Below, piece after piece: positions 16,870 through 24,342 of a DNA stretch of 37,158 bases. The notes under the pieces were generated by a model. The model did no database searches, was not told the DNA's origin, and worked only from the letters and a program-made list of their open reading frames with translations. Made by a program: the position numbers and the translations under genes. The stretch's first letter is position 1; every line of letters begins with the position of its first letter. The DNA comes from Gammaproteobacteria bacterium (lineage in GTDB: Bacteria > Pseudomonadota > Gammaproteobacteria > Pseudomonadales > Azotimanducaceae): NCBI GenBank assembly GCA_009837725.1, contig VXSY01000197.1:1-37158 (forward strand), given 5' to 3'.

Positions 16870-17613
16870 TCACGCCGACGTTGGCCGGGAATACCTCTCC
16901 AACGCCTCTCCGATGAGCCGGTACAGCTCCGGCGTCCATGGTGGCAGTCCCTCTGGAGGCGGGAGAACGGGAGTCCGCCTGCCGTCGAACGGAGCGATGA
17001 CCACCGCGACGTTGTCCTTGCCGACCGAGGCGGCCAGGACGAACAGTTCCTCTATCGCTGCGTCGCCCACGGCGAGGCAGCCGACGGAGACTGCCTTGCC
17101 GTGGATGAAGATGTCGGAGCCCGGGTGCGCGCGACCGTCCCGGGCGGCGTGGCGCCGGTCAAACGCGTTCGGGTAGTCGAGCTTCATCGACAGGTGATAG
17201 CGGCTGTTTGGGTTGAGGCCGACGATTCGGTAAAGGCCCTCGGGCACTTGGCGGTCACCTTCGTGCAGCTTGGGACCCGCCACGCCGCTGGCCGCCGTGA
17301 CCGCATAGTCGGCTACATGTCGCCACGCGCCGCCCGCCGGTGCCCAGAGTTCCAGCCGCATTTCGGACTTGAGGCCGACCAGGGCCACCTCCGAAGGCGG
17401 ATAGTGCAGTCCCGCTGCCTCGAACCGCGCAGCGAGCCGCTTCGTCGCCGGTTCGCCATACTCGGCCATGACGTCAGCGACCGTCCGGTCTCCGACGACC
17501 GTCCGGTAAGCCGGCACCCAGAAGGAGCGCCCCCAGGTTCCCACCGCCAAGACAGTCGCGACTGCGAGCGCGACAAGGAAGGCGGCCGCAAGCCCACCGT
17601 GCTTGACCCTCAT
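16870..17613 (-). CDS. L,D-transpeptidase (YkuD-like) family protein
   Basis: This is a periplasmic peptidoglycan-modifying enzyme candidate. The N-terminus MRVKHGG plus a hydrophobic stretch (about residues 7-25) forms a signal peptide or membrane anchor. The catalytic region shows GPKLHEGDRQVPEGLYRI, NPNSRYHLS, DIFIHG (His171) and SVGC (Cys179), the order expected for the YkuD catalytic fold. L,D-transpeptidases form 3-3 crosslinks or attach lipoproteins to peptidoglycan, and which applies here is not decidable. The start is uncertain: ATG at 17613 is chosen for its signal-like N-terminus, and GTG at 17640 is an alternative. TGTCGGG-ended repeats flank the gene on both sides. Confidence 0.85.
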   Translation of the reverse strand: MRVKHGGLAAAFLVALAVATVLAVGTWGRSFWVPAYRTVVGDRTVADVMAEYGEPATKRLAARFEAAGLHYPPSEVALVGLKSEMRLELWAPAGGAWRHVADYAVTAASGVAGPKLHEGDRQVPEGLYRIVGLNPNSRYHLSMKLDYPNAFDRRHAARDGRAHPGSDIFIHGKAVSVGCLAVGDAAIEELFVLAASVGKDNVAVVIAPFDGRRTPVLPPPEGLPPWTPELYRLIGEALERYSRPTSA

Positions 17614-17679
17614 GCCTCTCGGGAGCTGGATTCCCGCCACCGCACCTGTTCAACCGCATGGCGCATTGTAGCGGCACGT

Positions 17680-17728
17680 CCCGACACACAACATTCGGTC
17701 TCACGCACGACCGGGCGATTTCTCACAT
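17680..17728 (-). repeat. TGTCGGG-ended interspersed repeat, copy 3
   Basis: The minus strand reads TGTGAGAAATCGCCC, a variable middle, then GAATGTTGTGTGTCGGG. It sits in the gap between the metallophosphoesterase stop and the L,D-transpeptidase start, so it may carry or disturb the promoter of the latter. Confidence 0.7.
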
Positions 17729-17758
17729 CGCCGGTCGGGTGCATGACGCGGTTTAGCG

Positions 17759-18538
17759 CTAAACGGGCTCGGTTGCGACTGCTACGCAAAGCGCGGGGTC
17801 GTACTCGGTGTTCTCCTCCGGCGAGTACGAGCCGGGATTGGCGAGCACGCGGGTCTCGCCGAGCCGGAGATCGACGCTGTTGTGCATGTGTCCGTGGATC
17901 CAGAGCGCCGGTTGGTATGTAGCGATCATCCGATCCAAGTCCGATGCGAACGCCGGGTTCAGGTTGCTCCCGTCAAACCTCGGGTGTACGGATCGCTCTG
18001 TGGGCGCGTGATGGGTGATGACCACGGCCGGTTCTCCGGCTTCCTGCGCGCGACGCAACTGCCGGTCGATGAACCGCAGGTCTGCGGCGTGGCGCCTGGT
18101 CAACTCCTCTGGGGTGAATGCTCGGCCCTTGTGTCCGATCACGTGAAAGTCACTCATGTTGTGCTGCGCGAGTTGCTTGAAGGCGAACGCACGCTCCACG
18201 CCGTAGAGGTTGAAATCTGTCCAGAGGGTAGCCCCGATGAACCGCACACCTCGGATGCATCTGGACGCACGATCCAAAAGGTCGATCCCAACCTCAACGC
18301 ATTGCCTAGCCAGTGTGGCCCGCACATGATCGATGTCCCCGCCGTAGAATTCGTGGTTCCCCGGCACGTAGAGGACGCGCTTTACCCGCCACGCTCGGAC
18401 GAGCTCCCGGATGACGGCCGGGCGGTACGGGGCGAGGTCCCCAGCGAGCACAATGAGGTCTGCGTCCTTGACGGGATCCGGGATGGGGTTGCCGAACTCC
18501 ACATGGAGGTCGGACACGACCTGGAGCCGGAGGGTCAC
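17759..18538 (-). CDS. Calcineurin-like metallophosphoesterase
   Basis: This 259-residue protein has the full set of metallophosphoesterase metal-binding motifs in order: SDLHVEF (Asp10, His12), LAGDLAPY, PGNHEFYGG, ITHHAP and HGHMHNS. The family hydrolyses phosphoesters using two metals. The substrate cannot be told from sequence, and no signal peptide is seen. The frame opens at 18589 within the esterase gene, but GTG at 18538 (VTLRLQVVSDLH) gives the normal N-terminus. It lies 31 bp downstream of the esterase on the same strand, so the two may be co-transcribed. Confidence 0.88.
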   Translation of the reverse strand: MTLRLQVVSDLHVEFGNPIPDPVKDADLIVLAGDLAPYRPAVIRELVRAWRVKRVLYVPGNHEFYGGDIDHVRATLARQCVEVGIDLLDRASRCIRGVRFIGATLWTDFNLYGVERAFAFKQLAQHNMSDFHVIGHKGRAFTPEELTRRHAADLRFIDRQLRRAQEAGEPAVVITHHAPTERSVHPRFDGSNLNPAFASDLDRMIATYQPALWIHGHMHNSVDLRLGETRVLANPGSYSPEENTEYDPALCVAVATEPV

Positions 18539-18569
18539 GTCAGTAGCGCCCCGTTTGGAAACTCCACGG

Positions 18570-19604
18570 TCACCGTAGATGCGTGGCAAGAAACTGCGCT
18601 AGTTCTCCATAGGTCTGCTGGTATTCCGGAGAGCCCACAAGGAAGGCGTATTCGGCGTGGGACAGCCCCTCGTACACATTGAGGTCCGCCACCACACCGG
18701 CCACGCGCAGCTTGCGGTGCACGCGGGCGGTGTCGCTTAGCAGCATGTCGCGGGTGCCGGTCACGAGGTAGGTTGGGGGGAAGCCGGTGAAGTCGCCATA
18801 CACCGGCGAAATCAGGGCATGAGTGGGTTCCGCCTCTCCCGCATAGAGCTTGGCGGCAGAAGCGAGCATGCCGTCGTAGGTGACGAGAATCCGATCGATG
18901 CCCTCGTTGGTGTGCAGGGAATCGCTGGCATCGGTGAGGTCAGCCCACGGCGTGCCGAGATATAGTGCGCCGGGCACCGGCAGACCCACGGCCTTGAATC
19001 GGTGCACGGCGGCGAGCGTCAGCCCACCACCGGCAGACGTGCCGCCGATGGCGATGGTGCTCGGCTCGCGGGTTTCGAGAAGCTGGCGATAGACCGCTTC
19101 CGTGTCGTCCACCGCCGCGGGAAAGGGATGGTCCGGTGGCATGCGGTAGTCGATGGCCACGGACGGGATCCCAGCCATCGCGGAGATCACCACCGCCTCC
19201 GAGACAGCAGCCGGACCGCCACCGAAAACATAGGCGCCGCCATGGACGTAGAGGAAGATGTGCTCTTCGTGGGGGGGCTTCGCGCCGGCAGCGGGCATCA
19301 CGCGGTACACCGCAACATCTGCGATGGTATCGGCTTCAATGGACACGCCGGCCGCGGACGCCATGGCATCGAGATCCGGCGCCCCTGCAAAGCTCGCGCC
19401 GAGGGCCCGCCATTCCTCTGCCGTGCGCGGCTGCACGGACGCCCATTCGGCAAGCGCCGGTGTGGGAGTTTGTGCCACGGCCTCGCGCAGAGCCGCGCTT
19501 GCCGCCGCCGGGGGCGCAAGGGACCTAGGCCCGATCTCCCAAACCGCCTCCTCGCCCTGCGCCCCAAAGCCAAGCAACCCAAGCACCGCCAGAACCCCTC
19601 GCAT
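18570..19604 (-). CDS. Alpha/beta-hydrolase esterase, HSL-like family, exported
   Basis: This is a 344-residue carboxylesterase or lipase-like enzyme of the hormone-sensitive-lipase group. A short signal peptide (MRGVLAVLGLLGFGAQG) precedes the mature part. The oxyanion motif is HGGAY, a variant of HGGG. The nucleophile elbow is GTSAGGG, the acid lies in GTRDMLLSD and the histidine in LSHAEY. The open frame extends another 100 codons upstream without conserved features. ATG at 19604 is chosen because GAGGGG lies seven bases ahead and it gives the signal peptide. The substrate is unknown. Confidence 0.88.
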   Translation of the reverse strand: MRGVLAVLGLLGFGAQGEEAVWEIGPRSLAPPAAASAALREAVAQTPTPALAEWASVQPRTAEEWRALGASFAGAPDLDAMASAAGVSIEADTIADVAVYRVMPAAGAKPPHEEHIFLYVHGGAYVFGGGPAAVSEAVVISAMAGIPSVAIDYRMPPDHPFPAAVDDTEAVYRQLLETREPSTIAIGGTSAGGGLTLAAVHRFKAVGLPVPGALYLGTPWADLTDASDSLHTNEGIDRILVTYDGMLASAAKLYAGEAEPTHALISPVYGDFTGFPPTYLVTGTRDMLLSDTARVHRKLRVAGVVADLNVYEGLSHAEYAFLVGSPEYQQTYGELAQFLATHLR

Positions 19605-19685
19605 CGTCGTCCCCTCACCAGTGATGCGGGAAGTATGCCGACGCCGTACTGGCGACGCTATGCGGGGCGTTTGGCGCTCTGGGGG

Positions 19686-19716
19686 GCGAGGGACACCTGC
19701 CCTCGCGCGGCGCCGC
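19686..19716. repeat. REP-like hairpin unit
   Basis: GCGAGGG/CCCTCGC arms (19686-19692 and 19700-19706) are followed by a GCGGCGCCGC block. It resembles the first hairpin of the REP-like unit at 37035. It lies in the 428-bp gap 19605-20032, which also holds two TGTCGGG-ended repeats and no gene that I can support. Confidence 0.5.
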
Positions 19717-19888
19717 AAGGCATCAGGGCGGGGACGAGCCATGAGACCTCGCCCATAGCGCGCTGATTGACCTCGGCATTCGCCGAGACCTGTGGGAGGG
19801 CTCCTTGCGCGACGCGACGGTGGGCGGGCGCGCCCCTTGCCGACGCACGAGCACCTGGCCCCTCGGAAGCAACAAAGCCTTCTGTGGA

Positions 19889-19949
19889 GTGCTGGGTCAG
19901 TGTGAGACATTGCCCATTGTTGTGTGGGACGAAATGTTTGTGTGTCGGG
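19889..19949 (+). repeat. TGTCGGG-ended interspersed repeat, copy 4
   Basis: It reads GTGCTGGGTCAGTGTGAGAC, then a CCCA...TGGG hairpin around TTGTTGTG, then GACGAAATG and TGTGTGTCGGG. Orientation is opposite to copies 1-3. It is followed 81 bp later by a near-identical copy. Confidence 0.75.
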
Positions 19950-19969
19950 AAACCGGGCGGGGTTCTGCA

Positions 19970-20027
19970 GTGCTGGGTTAGTGTGAGACGTTGTCCCATT
20001 GTTGTGTGGGACGAAGTGCCTGTCGGG
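19970..20027 (+). repeat. TGTCGGG-ended interspersed repeat, copy 5
   Basis: This is a tandem partner of copy 4. It reads GTGCTGGGTTAGTGTGAGAC, a GTCCCA/TGGGAC hairpin with loop TTGTTGTG, then GACGAAGTGCCTGTCGGG. It ends six bases before the ATG of the MFS gene at 20033, so it supplies that gene's leader and GGGAG ribosome-binding site. Confidence 0.75.
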
Positions 20028-20032
20028 AGCCC

Positions 20033-21256
20033 ATGCGCCGCTATCTGCAACTCGCCGTCATCACCGTGGCCGCCGGGGCCATCTATCCGCTGCTGTATCT
20101 GCGCCAGAACTTTGAGGTCTCCATGCTGGAGACCTTTGACATTACGGCGACGCAACTCGGTCAGTGCAACGCCATTCTCGGGGTGCTGTTCGTCGTCACC
20201 TACCTGCCGAGCGGCTGGCTCGCAGACCGGATCAGGCCGCGCTTCCTCATGTCCTTCTCGCTGCTGGCCGCGGGCCTGCTGGGGCTCTGGTTCGCCGCCG
20301 CACCGTCGCTTGCCGAGCTGCGGATCATCTACGCCGGCTGGGGAATCGCCACCGGCCTCACGTTCTGGTCCGCGCACATAAAGGCGGTCGCGGTGCTTGC
20401 CGAGGAGAAGGAACAGGGCCGCTTCTTCGGTGTCCTCGACGGCGGCCGGGGACTCATCGAGGCGCTGCTCGCGACGGTGGCCATTGCCCTGTTCGCCTAC
20501 TGGCTCACGGAACTGGGGAAGCCGACCGGCGCGGCCCTGCGCACGGTCATCTGGCTCTATGCCGGCAACATGCTCGTCCTCGCACCGGTCGTGTTGCTGA
20601 CAGTGGACGACAATCGCGCAGAGGGCGGCGATCGGCGGGTGGCGTCCCTGCGCGAGACCGCCGCGGACCTCAGGCTGGTCCTGTCGAAGCCCGAGATCTG
20701 GCTGGCCGCGCTGTGCATCATGGCCGGCTATCAACTGTTCTTTGCCACTTACGCCTTCTCAGCGTACATGCAGCAGAACTTCGGCCTCACGGCGGTGACC
20801 GCCGGCATGATCACCGTCGCCAAGCAGTGGATGCGTCCCCTCGGCGCCATCGGTGCCGGTTTGGTCGGCGACTACTGGGGCCGCGAGAAGGTGCTCGGCA
20901 CGCTGCTTGTGGTCGGATCGGCTGCACTCGCTAGCCTGGCCGTGCTGCCCCTCGACGCGGCCGCGCCGGTGCTGCTCGCGATCGTGCTCGCGGTCGGCCT
21001 CATCACCTACGCCGTGCGGGGAGTCTACTGGGCGACGCTGGAACGCTGTGACGTTCCGGACCGGGTCAAGGGGTTCGCCATCGGCGTGATCTCCCTGGTC
21101 GGCTACGCGCCGGACATCTACCTGCCGCTGATTCGCGGCGAGCTGGTTGACCGCATACCGGGGCAATGGGGCTACGGCATCTACTTTCTCGGCCTCGCTG
21201 CCTTTGGCCTGCTCGGCGCCGCGGCGGCATGGCGATTGGGTCGAAGGCCCCGTTAA
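20033..21256 (+). CDS. MFS transporter, GlpT/nitrate-like sugar-phosphate group
   Basis: This is a 407-residue major facilitator protein with about 12 predicted membrane helices. The N-terminal RRYLQLAVITVAAGAIYPLLY, the motif A-like segment GWLADRIRPRFLM after TM2, and the later GLVGDYWGREKVLG repeat support the family. Features such as LRIIYAGWGIATGLTFWSAH suggest the organophosphate or hexuronate-type branch, but the substrate is not assignable. ATG at 20033 has GGGAG three bases upstream, placed there by a repeat copy. It converges with the purine nucleoside permease gene across 88 bp. Confidence 0.85.
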   Translation: MRRYLQLAVITVAAGAIYPLLYLRQNFEVSMLETFDITATQLGQCNAILGVLFVVTYLPSGWLADRIRPRFLMSFSLLAAGLLGLWFAAAPSLAELRIIYAGWGIATGLTFWSAHIKAVAVLAEEKEQGRFFGVLDGGRGLIEALLATVAIALFAYWLTELGKPTGAALRTVIWLYAGNMLVLAPVVLLTVDDNRAEGGDRRVASLRETAADLRLVLSKPEIWLAALCIMAGYQLFFATYAFSAYMQQNFGLTAVTAGMITVAKQWMRPLGAIGAGLVGDYWGREKVLGTLLVVGSAALASLAVLPLDAAAPVLLAIVLAVGLITYAVRGVYWATLERCDVPDRVKGFAIGVISLVGYAPDIYLPLIRGELVDRIPGQWGYGIYFLGLAAFGLLGAAAAWRLGRRPR

Positions 21257-21344
21257 CGGCCGTTTCGCCGGCACTCAGCCCGCCGAACCCGGCGTAGTCG
21301 TACCGGATTCGCGGCACCGACGCCCATCTGTCGCGACCACCACA

Positions 21345-22517
21345 TCAGTCAGGAGTCGCGCCAGGCACGTGCTCGGCGTAGTGCGGCCAGTTCCCGAGCA
21401 GCTCGTCAATGACGGCAGAACCGACGAGGTAGAGCGACTCGAGCGAGGCGATCATCCCGGAATAGCCTTCGCTCTCCCGGATCAAGTAATCCGCTGCACT
21501 GACCCCGGGCGGCGGCATGGTGTAGTTGCTCCCAGCTCGCAGCACCATGAAACGGTTCGCGTCCACGCGTCCGGCACGGTGCAGGTAGTCGATGGCGCGG
21601 TAGGTGCCAGTGTCCTCCATGGCCGAGGTGAAGAAGTCGGTGCGCCCGTCGCTCCAGTACCGAACGTAGTCATTGGCCCAGGCGTTCTTGAGCGCGCCGT
21701 GCCAGAAGGTCATCGCCGCGATGTGGCCACCTCGGGCGACGAACGGCGGCCTCAAGGCATTCGGATGATTCACGTACGCCGCCCGCGCCGCGGCGAGGGC
21801 CGGATCGTCCGGCAGGGTCAGGTCCTTCGTCAGCTCGAAGGCCCAATCCCGCAGTCCTTCGTTGACGAGGAACACCTCGCCGCGCGGCTCGCGCTTGTGG
21901 GGATCCGTCGGCGACGTCGACCCGATCGCGAAGAAGCCCGTGTCCCAATCCGGCGGGATCTCCCGCGCATCGAGTTCGTAGCCGAGATCGCCGTCCACCA
22001 GATACGCCGACCACACCGCCGAGCCTATGGAGGCATCCTCGGGATCGATGCCCGCCACCCCGGCGACGAGCCAATAGGCGCGCGTGAGATCGAAGCGTGG
22101 ATCGAGACCGACGGCCATCGTCGTCGCAGCCGACTTGGCGGTGCCGACGCCTGTAACCATGCCGAGAATCTGGGACTCGCGGTTGCAATAAAGGTCATGG
22201 TCACCCTGGGGCAGGGCAAAGCGCTCGCTCAAGCCCCGTCGCGCCTTCCAGAGCTGGAACTCGCCCGGTTCGTCCCCTTCGTCGGCACCACGCTCCCACA
22301 TGGCCACCACGACCACCCGCACAGGATTGATGTCGGCGCCCGCCGAGTCGTCGGGTGGGGGGTCAGCAGGAGGCGCGCAAGCGCCGGCCATGGAGGCGGC
22401 GCCAGCAATGAAGACTGCGCGGGCGGCTACGGGAATCGCACGCAACATTCCCATCGAGCGCAACCCGGCAGCGGCTAGGCGTTGTGAACTGTGGCGTGCG
22501 TCGGAGTCGTCGGTCAT
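21345..22517 (-). CDS. Purine nucleoside permease (NUP) family protein, exported
   Basis: This 390-residue protein is of the NUP family, named for a Candida purine nucleoside permease. The fold is related to nucleoside phosphorylases, so the bacterial role is unclear. Recognisable stretches are PVRVVVVAMWERGADEGDEPGEFQ, LGMVTGVGTAKSAATTMAVG, YWLVAGVAGIDPEDASIGS and DFFTSAMEDTGTYRAIDYL, written here in parts of the family pattern. The N-terminus has a hydrophobic stretch ending MAGAC, possibly a non-canonical lipobox. ATG at 22517 and 22454 are both possible starts. It diverges from the DUF1330 gene across 87 bp. Confidence 0.82.
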   Translation of the reverse strand: MTDDSDARHSSQRLAAAGLRSMGMLRAIPVAARAVFIAGAASMAGACAPPADPPPDDSAGADINPVRVVVVAMWERGADEGDEPGEFQLWKARRGLSERFALPQGDHDLYCNRESQILGMVTGVGTAKSAATTMAVGLDPRFDLTRAYWLVAGVAGIDPEDASIGSAVWSAYLVDGDLGYELDAREIPPDWDTGFFAIGSTSPTDPHKREPRGEVFLVNEGLRDWAFELTKDLTLPDDPALAAARAAYVNHPNALRPPFVARGGHIAAMTFWHGALKNAWANDYVRYWSDGRTDFFTSAMEDTGTYRAIDYLHRAGRVDANRFMVLRAGSNYTMPPPGVSAADYLIRESEGYSGMIASLESLYLVGSAVIDELLGNWPHYAEHVPGATPD

Positions 22518-22604
22518 GATGGTGTTGCCCACCGGCAAGCAGCCTCAATCTTACGTGGCCCCGCCGGCACGGGCCAAGCCGGCCGAATGATGGAGCCTGT
22601 CCAC

Positions 22605-23333
22605 ATGACGAACCCGACAAGCGCCGTGAACCCGAGCCCGGAGAGCATCGCGGCGCTCCGAGGCCGAGGGGACGACGACGCCATCGTCATGGTGAACCTG
22701 CTGAAATACGCCGAACCCGGCGGCCGCGAGCACTATGCGCGCTATGGTGCGGTCGCCGGCGCCGAGATCGCCGCTCGGGGCGGACGCGCCCTCTACAGCG
22801 GCAGCAGTGTGGCCGGGAGCGACTGGGACGGCGTGGTCCTCGTCTACTACCCGCGGCGCGCCGCATGGCTCGACATGCAGGACAGCCCGGCCTACCGGGC
22901 GGCTATCGCCGACCGCACTGCGGGTCTGTCAGCGCGCCTCCTCTACGCCTTCACGCACGGCGCTGGCCCGTTGCCCGTGAAGCCGCCGCCGCTCGAGGAT
23001 GTCCATCGGCAGTCCGAAGACGAGATTTTCGTCGTTAACCTGCTGCGTTACCGCGGCGACGAAGGGCGGGAGTCGTTCCTCCGTTACGGCGAGGTTGCCT
23101 CACGCCTGATCCATGACCTCGGCGGCCGCGTCGAAATGACCTTGGTCGCAGATCAGGCGATGGTCAGCGACAACGTGTGGGAACACTTCGTGCTGGTGCG
23201 CTACCCGTCATTCGACGCCCTCCGCTCCATGCTCGCGAGCGAAGATTGGCAAGCCGCCGACAAGGCCCACCGGCAACCGGGCATGGCGGGGACGATTGCC
23301 TTTCCGACGCGGCAATACGTCGCTAGGGGATGA
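22605..23333 (+). CDS. Protein with two DUF1330-like (dimeric ferredoxin-fold) repeats
   Basis: This 242-residue protein is made of two similar halves. The first has DDAIVMVNLLKYAEPGGREH, RYGAVAGAEIAARGGR and WDGVVLVYYPRRAAWLDM. The second has DEIFVVNLLRYRGDEGRES, RYGEVASRLIHDLGGR and WEHFVLVRYPSFDALRSML. Each half is a DUF1330-type alpha-beta unit of the dimeric ferredoxin-like superfamily, and a tandem copy can mimic the usual dimer. Function is unknown. ATG at 22605 has GGAG nine bases upstream. It converges with the COQ4-like gene around a strong hairpin. Confidence 0.82.
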   Translation: MTNPTSAVNPSPESIAALRGRGDDDAIVMVNLLKYAEPGGREHYARYGAVAGAEIAARGGRALYSGSSVAGSDWDGVVLVYYPRRAAWLDMQDSPAYRAAIADRTAGLSARLLYAFTHGAGPLPVKPPPLEDVHRQSEDEIFVVNLLRYRGDEGRESFLRYGEVASRLIHDLGGRVEMTLVADQAMVSDNVWEHFVLVRYPSFDALRSMLASEDWQAADKAHRQPGMAGTIAFPTRQYVARG

Positions 23334-23348
23334 CGCCAGCCGAGAATC

Positions 23349-23402
23349 TAGCCCGCACAATTCATGAACGCACGTAGCGACGACGAGACGGCCTGTGGCT
23401 CG
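23349..23402 (-). repeat. Single end of the MITE-like element found at 29406
   Basis: CTAGCCCG followed by ATTCATGAACGC, CGTAGCGACGACGAGACG and TGTGGCT matches the reverse complement of the right end of the 185-bp element at 29406-29590 over about 54 bases with a few changes. No second end is evident, so this is a solo or decayed copy. Confidence 0.6.
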
Positions 23403-23427
23403 GCGCGCTCGCGTAGGGAGTGTTGTG

Positions 23428-23470
23428 GGGCCCTCGGAGGGAAGGCATCCTGCCTTCCCTCCGAGGGCCC
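23428..23470. terminator. Perfect 20-bp stem hairpin between convergent genes
   Basis: Arms 23428-23447 and 23451-23470 are fully complementary around a TCC loop. The inner part AGGGAAGGCA/TGCCTTCCCT is the same hairpin as in the REP-like units at 9991. It lies between the stops of the DUF1330 gene (plus) and the COQ4-like gene (minus), so it is placed to terminate both. There is no T tract, so a REP-type role in mRNA 3' end protection is equally plausible. Confidence 0.6.
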
Positions 23471-23514
23471 GCTCCCTGCGCTATCGCGCCCTAACGCACG
23501 CGTCGGCGGTTCGC

Positions 23515-24096
23515 TCAGCGAACGGCGAGTAGCCGGCGGCTCTCTGGCGCCTGCGGGTAGCGTCGTTTCTCGATGCGGTAGGAGGCGCGGAGGAGGTCCA
23601 CTTCGATGCCGGCCTTGCGGCGGGCAGAGGCGAGGTCGAGCGGCATCAGGGCTTCGTAGTCGAGCCTATGCAGCGGCTCGCAGCAGGAGATCTGGCCGAG
23701 GCGCAGGGCGTCCCGATAGACGGCGAAGTCCTCGGCGGAGAAGCGGTAGTCGCGCGGGTAGAGGTAGCGGCTGAAGAGTTCGTAGAGCTTCTCTTCAACA
23801 GGACCGACACGGTTCGTGGAGCCCATGGTGAAGCCGAGCACGAAAGCCTCGTCCTTCGGCAGCAGGCCGCGGCCGAGGAGGATGTGGATGTTGTCGTGGG
23901 TGTCGAGGTCTGCGGCGCCGTCGAACAGCTCGACACCGGGAAGGTCGTATCTAGGATTCTCTACGAGCTGGACGATCAACGGGATGGCGTCTTGGGGAAA
24001 GCCGATGGCGGCCAGTTCCGAACGCGCCTCGGCCAAGGTCAGCCGACCCTCGCTCAAGGGGATGAACCAATCCTGAAGTTCCTTGGGCAGCGCCAT
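23515..24096 (-). CDS. COQ4-like protein (ubiquinone biosynthesis family)
   Basis: This 193-residue protein contains HDNIH followed by 11 residues and a glutamate (His67, Asp68, His71, Glu83). That is the HDxxH-x11-E metal-binding pattern of COQ4, and it is followed by the LLG seen after the motif in human COQ4. COQ4 acts at C1 of the quinone ring in eukaryotes. Classical gammaproteobacterial ubiquinone synthesis does not use it. The rest, including a C-terminal LASARRKAGI, is only loosely similar, so function is tentative. ATG at 24096 has GAGG seven bases upstream. The longer open frame upstream, to 24945, is antisense to the next gene and not coding. Confidence 0.55.
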   Translation of the reverse strand: MALPKELQDWFIPLSEGRLTLAEARSELAAIGFPQDAIPLIVQLVENPRYDLPGVELFDGAADLDTHDNIHILLGRGLLPKDEAFVLGFTMGSTNRVGPVEEKLYELFSRYLYPRDYRFSAEDFAVYRDALRLGQISCCEPLHRLDYEALMPLDLASARRKAGIEVDLLRASYRIEKRRYPQAPESRRLLAVR

Positions 24097-24342
24097 GTCC
24101 GCATCCTCGGTGCAAACGCGAAACAGCCCTCCCCACAGCGACAATATGGGTCCGTGCGGGACCGATTTCAAGCCAGCAAAGGCGTGCCGGTGCCGAGCAT
24201 GCGAGGTACAAGGGCGCGCCTCGCCGGAAGCGGTAGCGGGAGGAATGGAGGCGGATAAGCCTTGACTGTCCGGTTCGCGCCGCAGACACTCGCAGCAAGT
24301 GCCGGATGCCCCGGCCCCAGACCCTTGCGAGACGCTTACGAC

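Noticed and set aside
19658-20734. 358-residue minus-strand open frame across the repeat region and the MFS start
   Set aside because: It crosses two repeat copies and the antisense of an MFS transporter. Part of it is translated repeat DNA.
21147-22478. 443-residue plus-strand open frame
   Set aside because: It is antisense to the NUP family gene, which has clear family motifs, and its Arg/His-rich composition is typical of a shadow.
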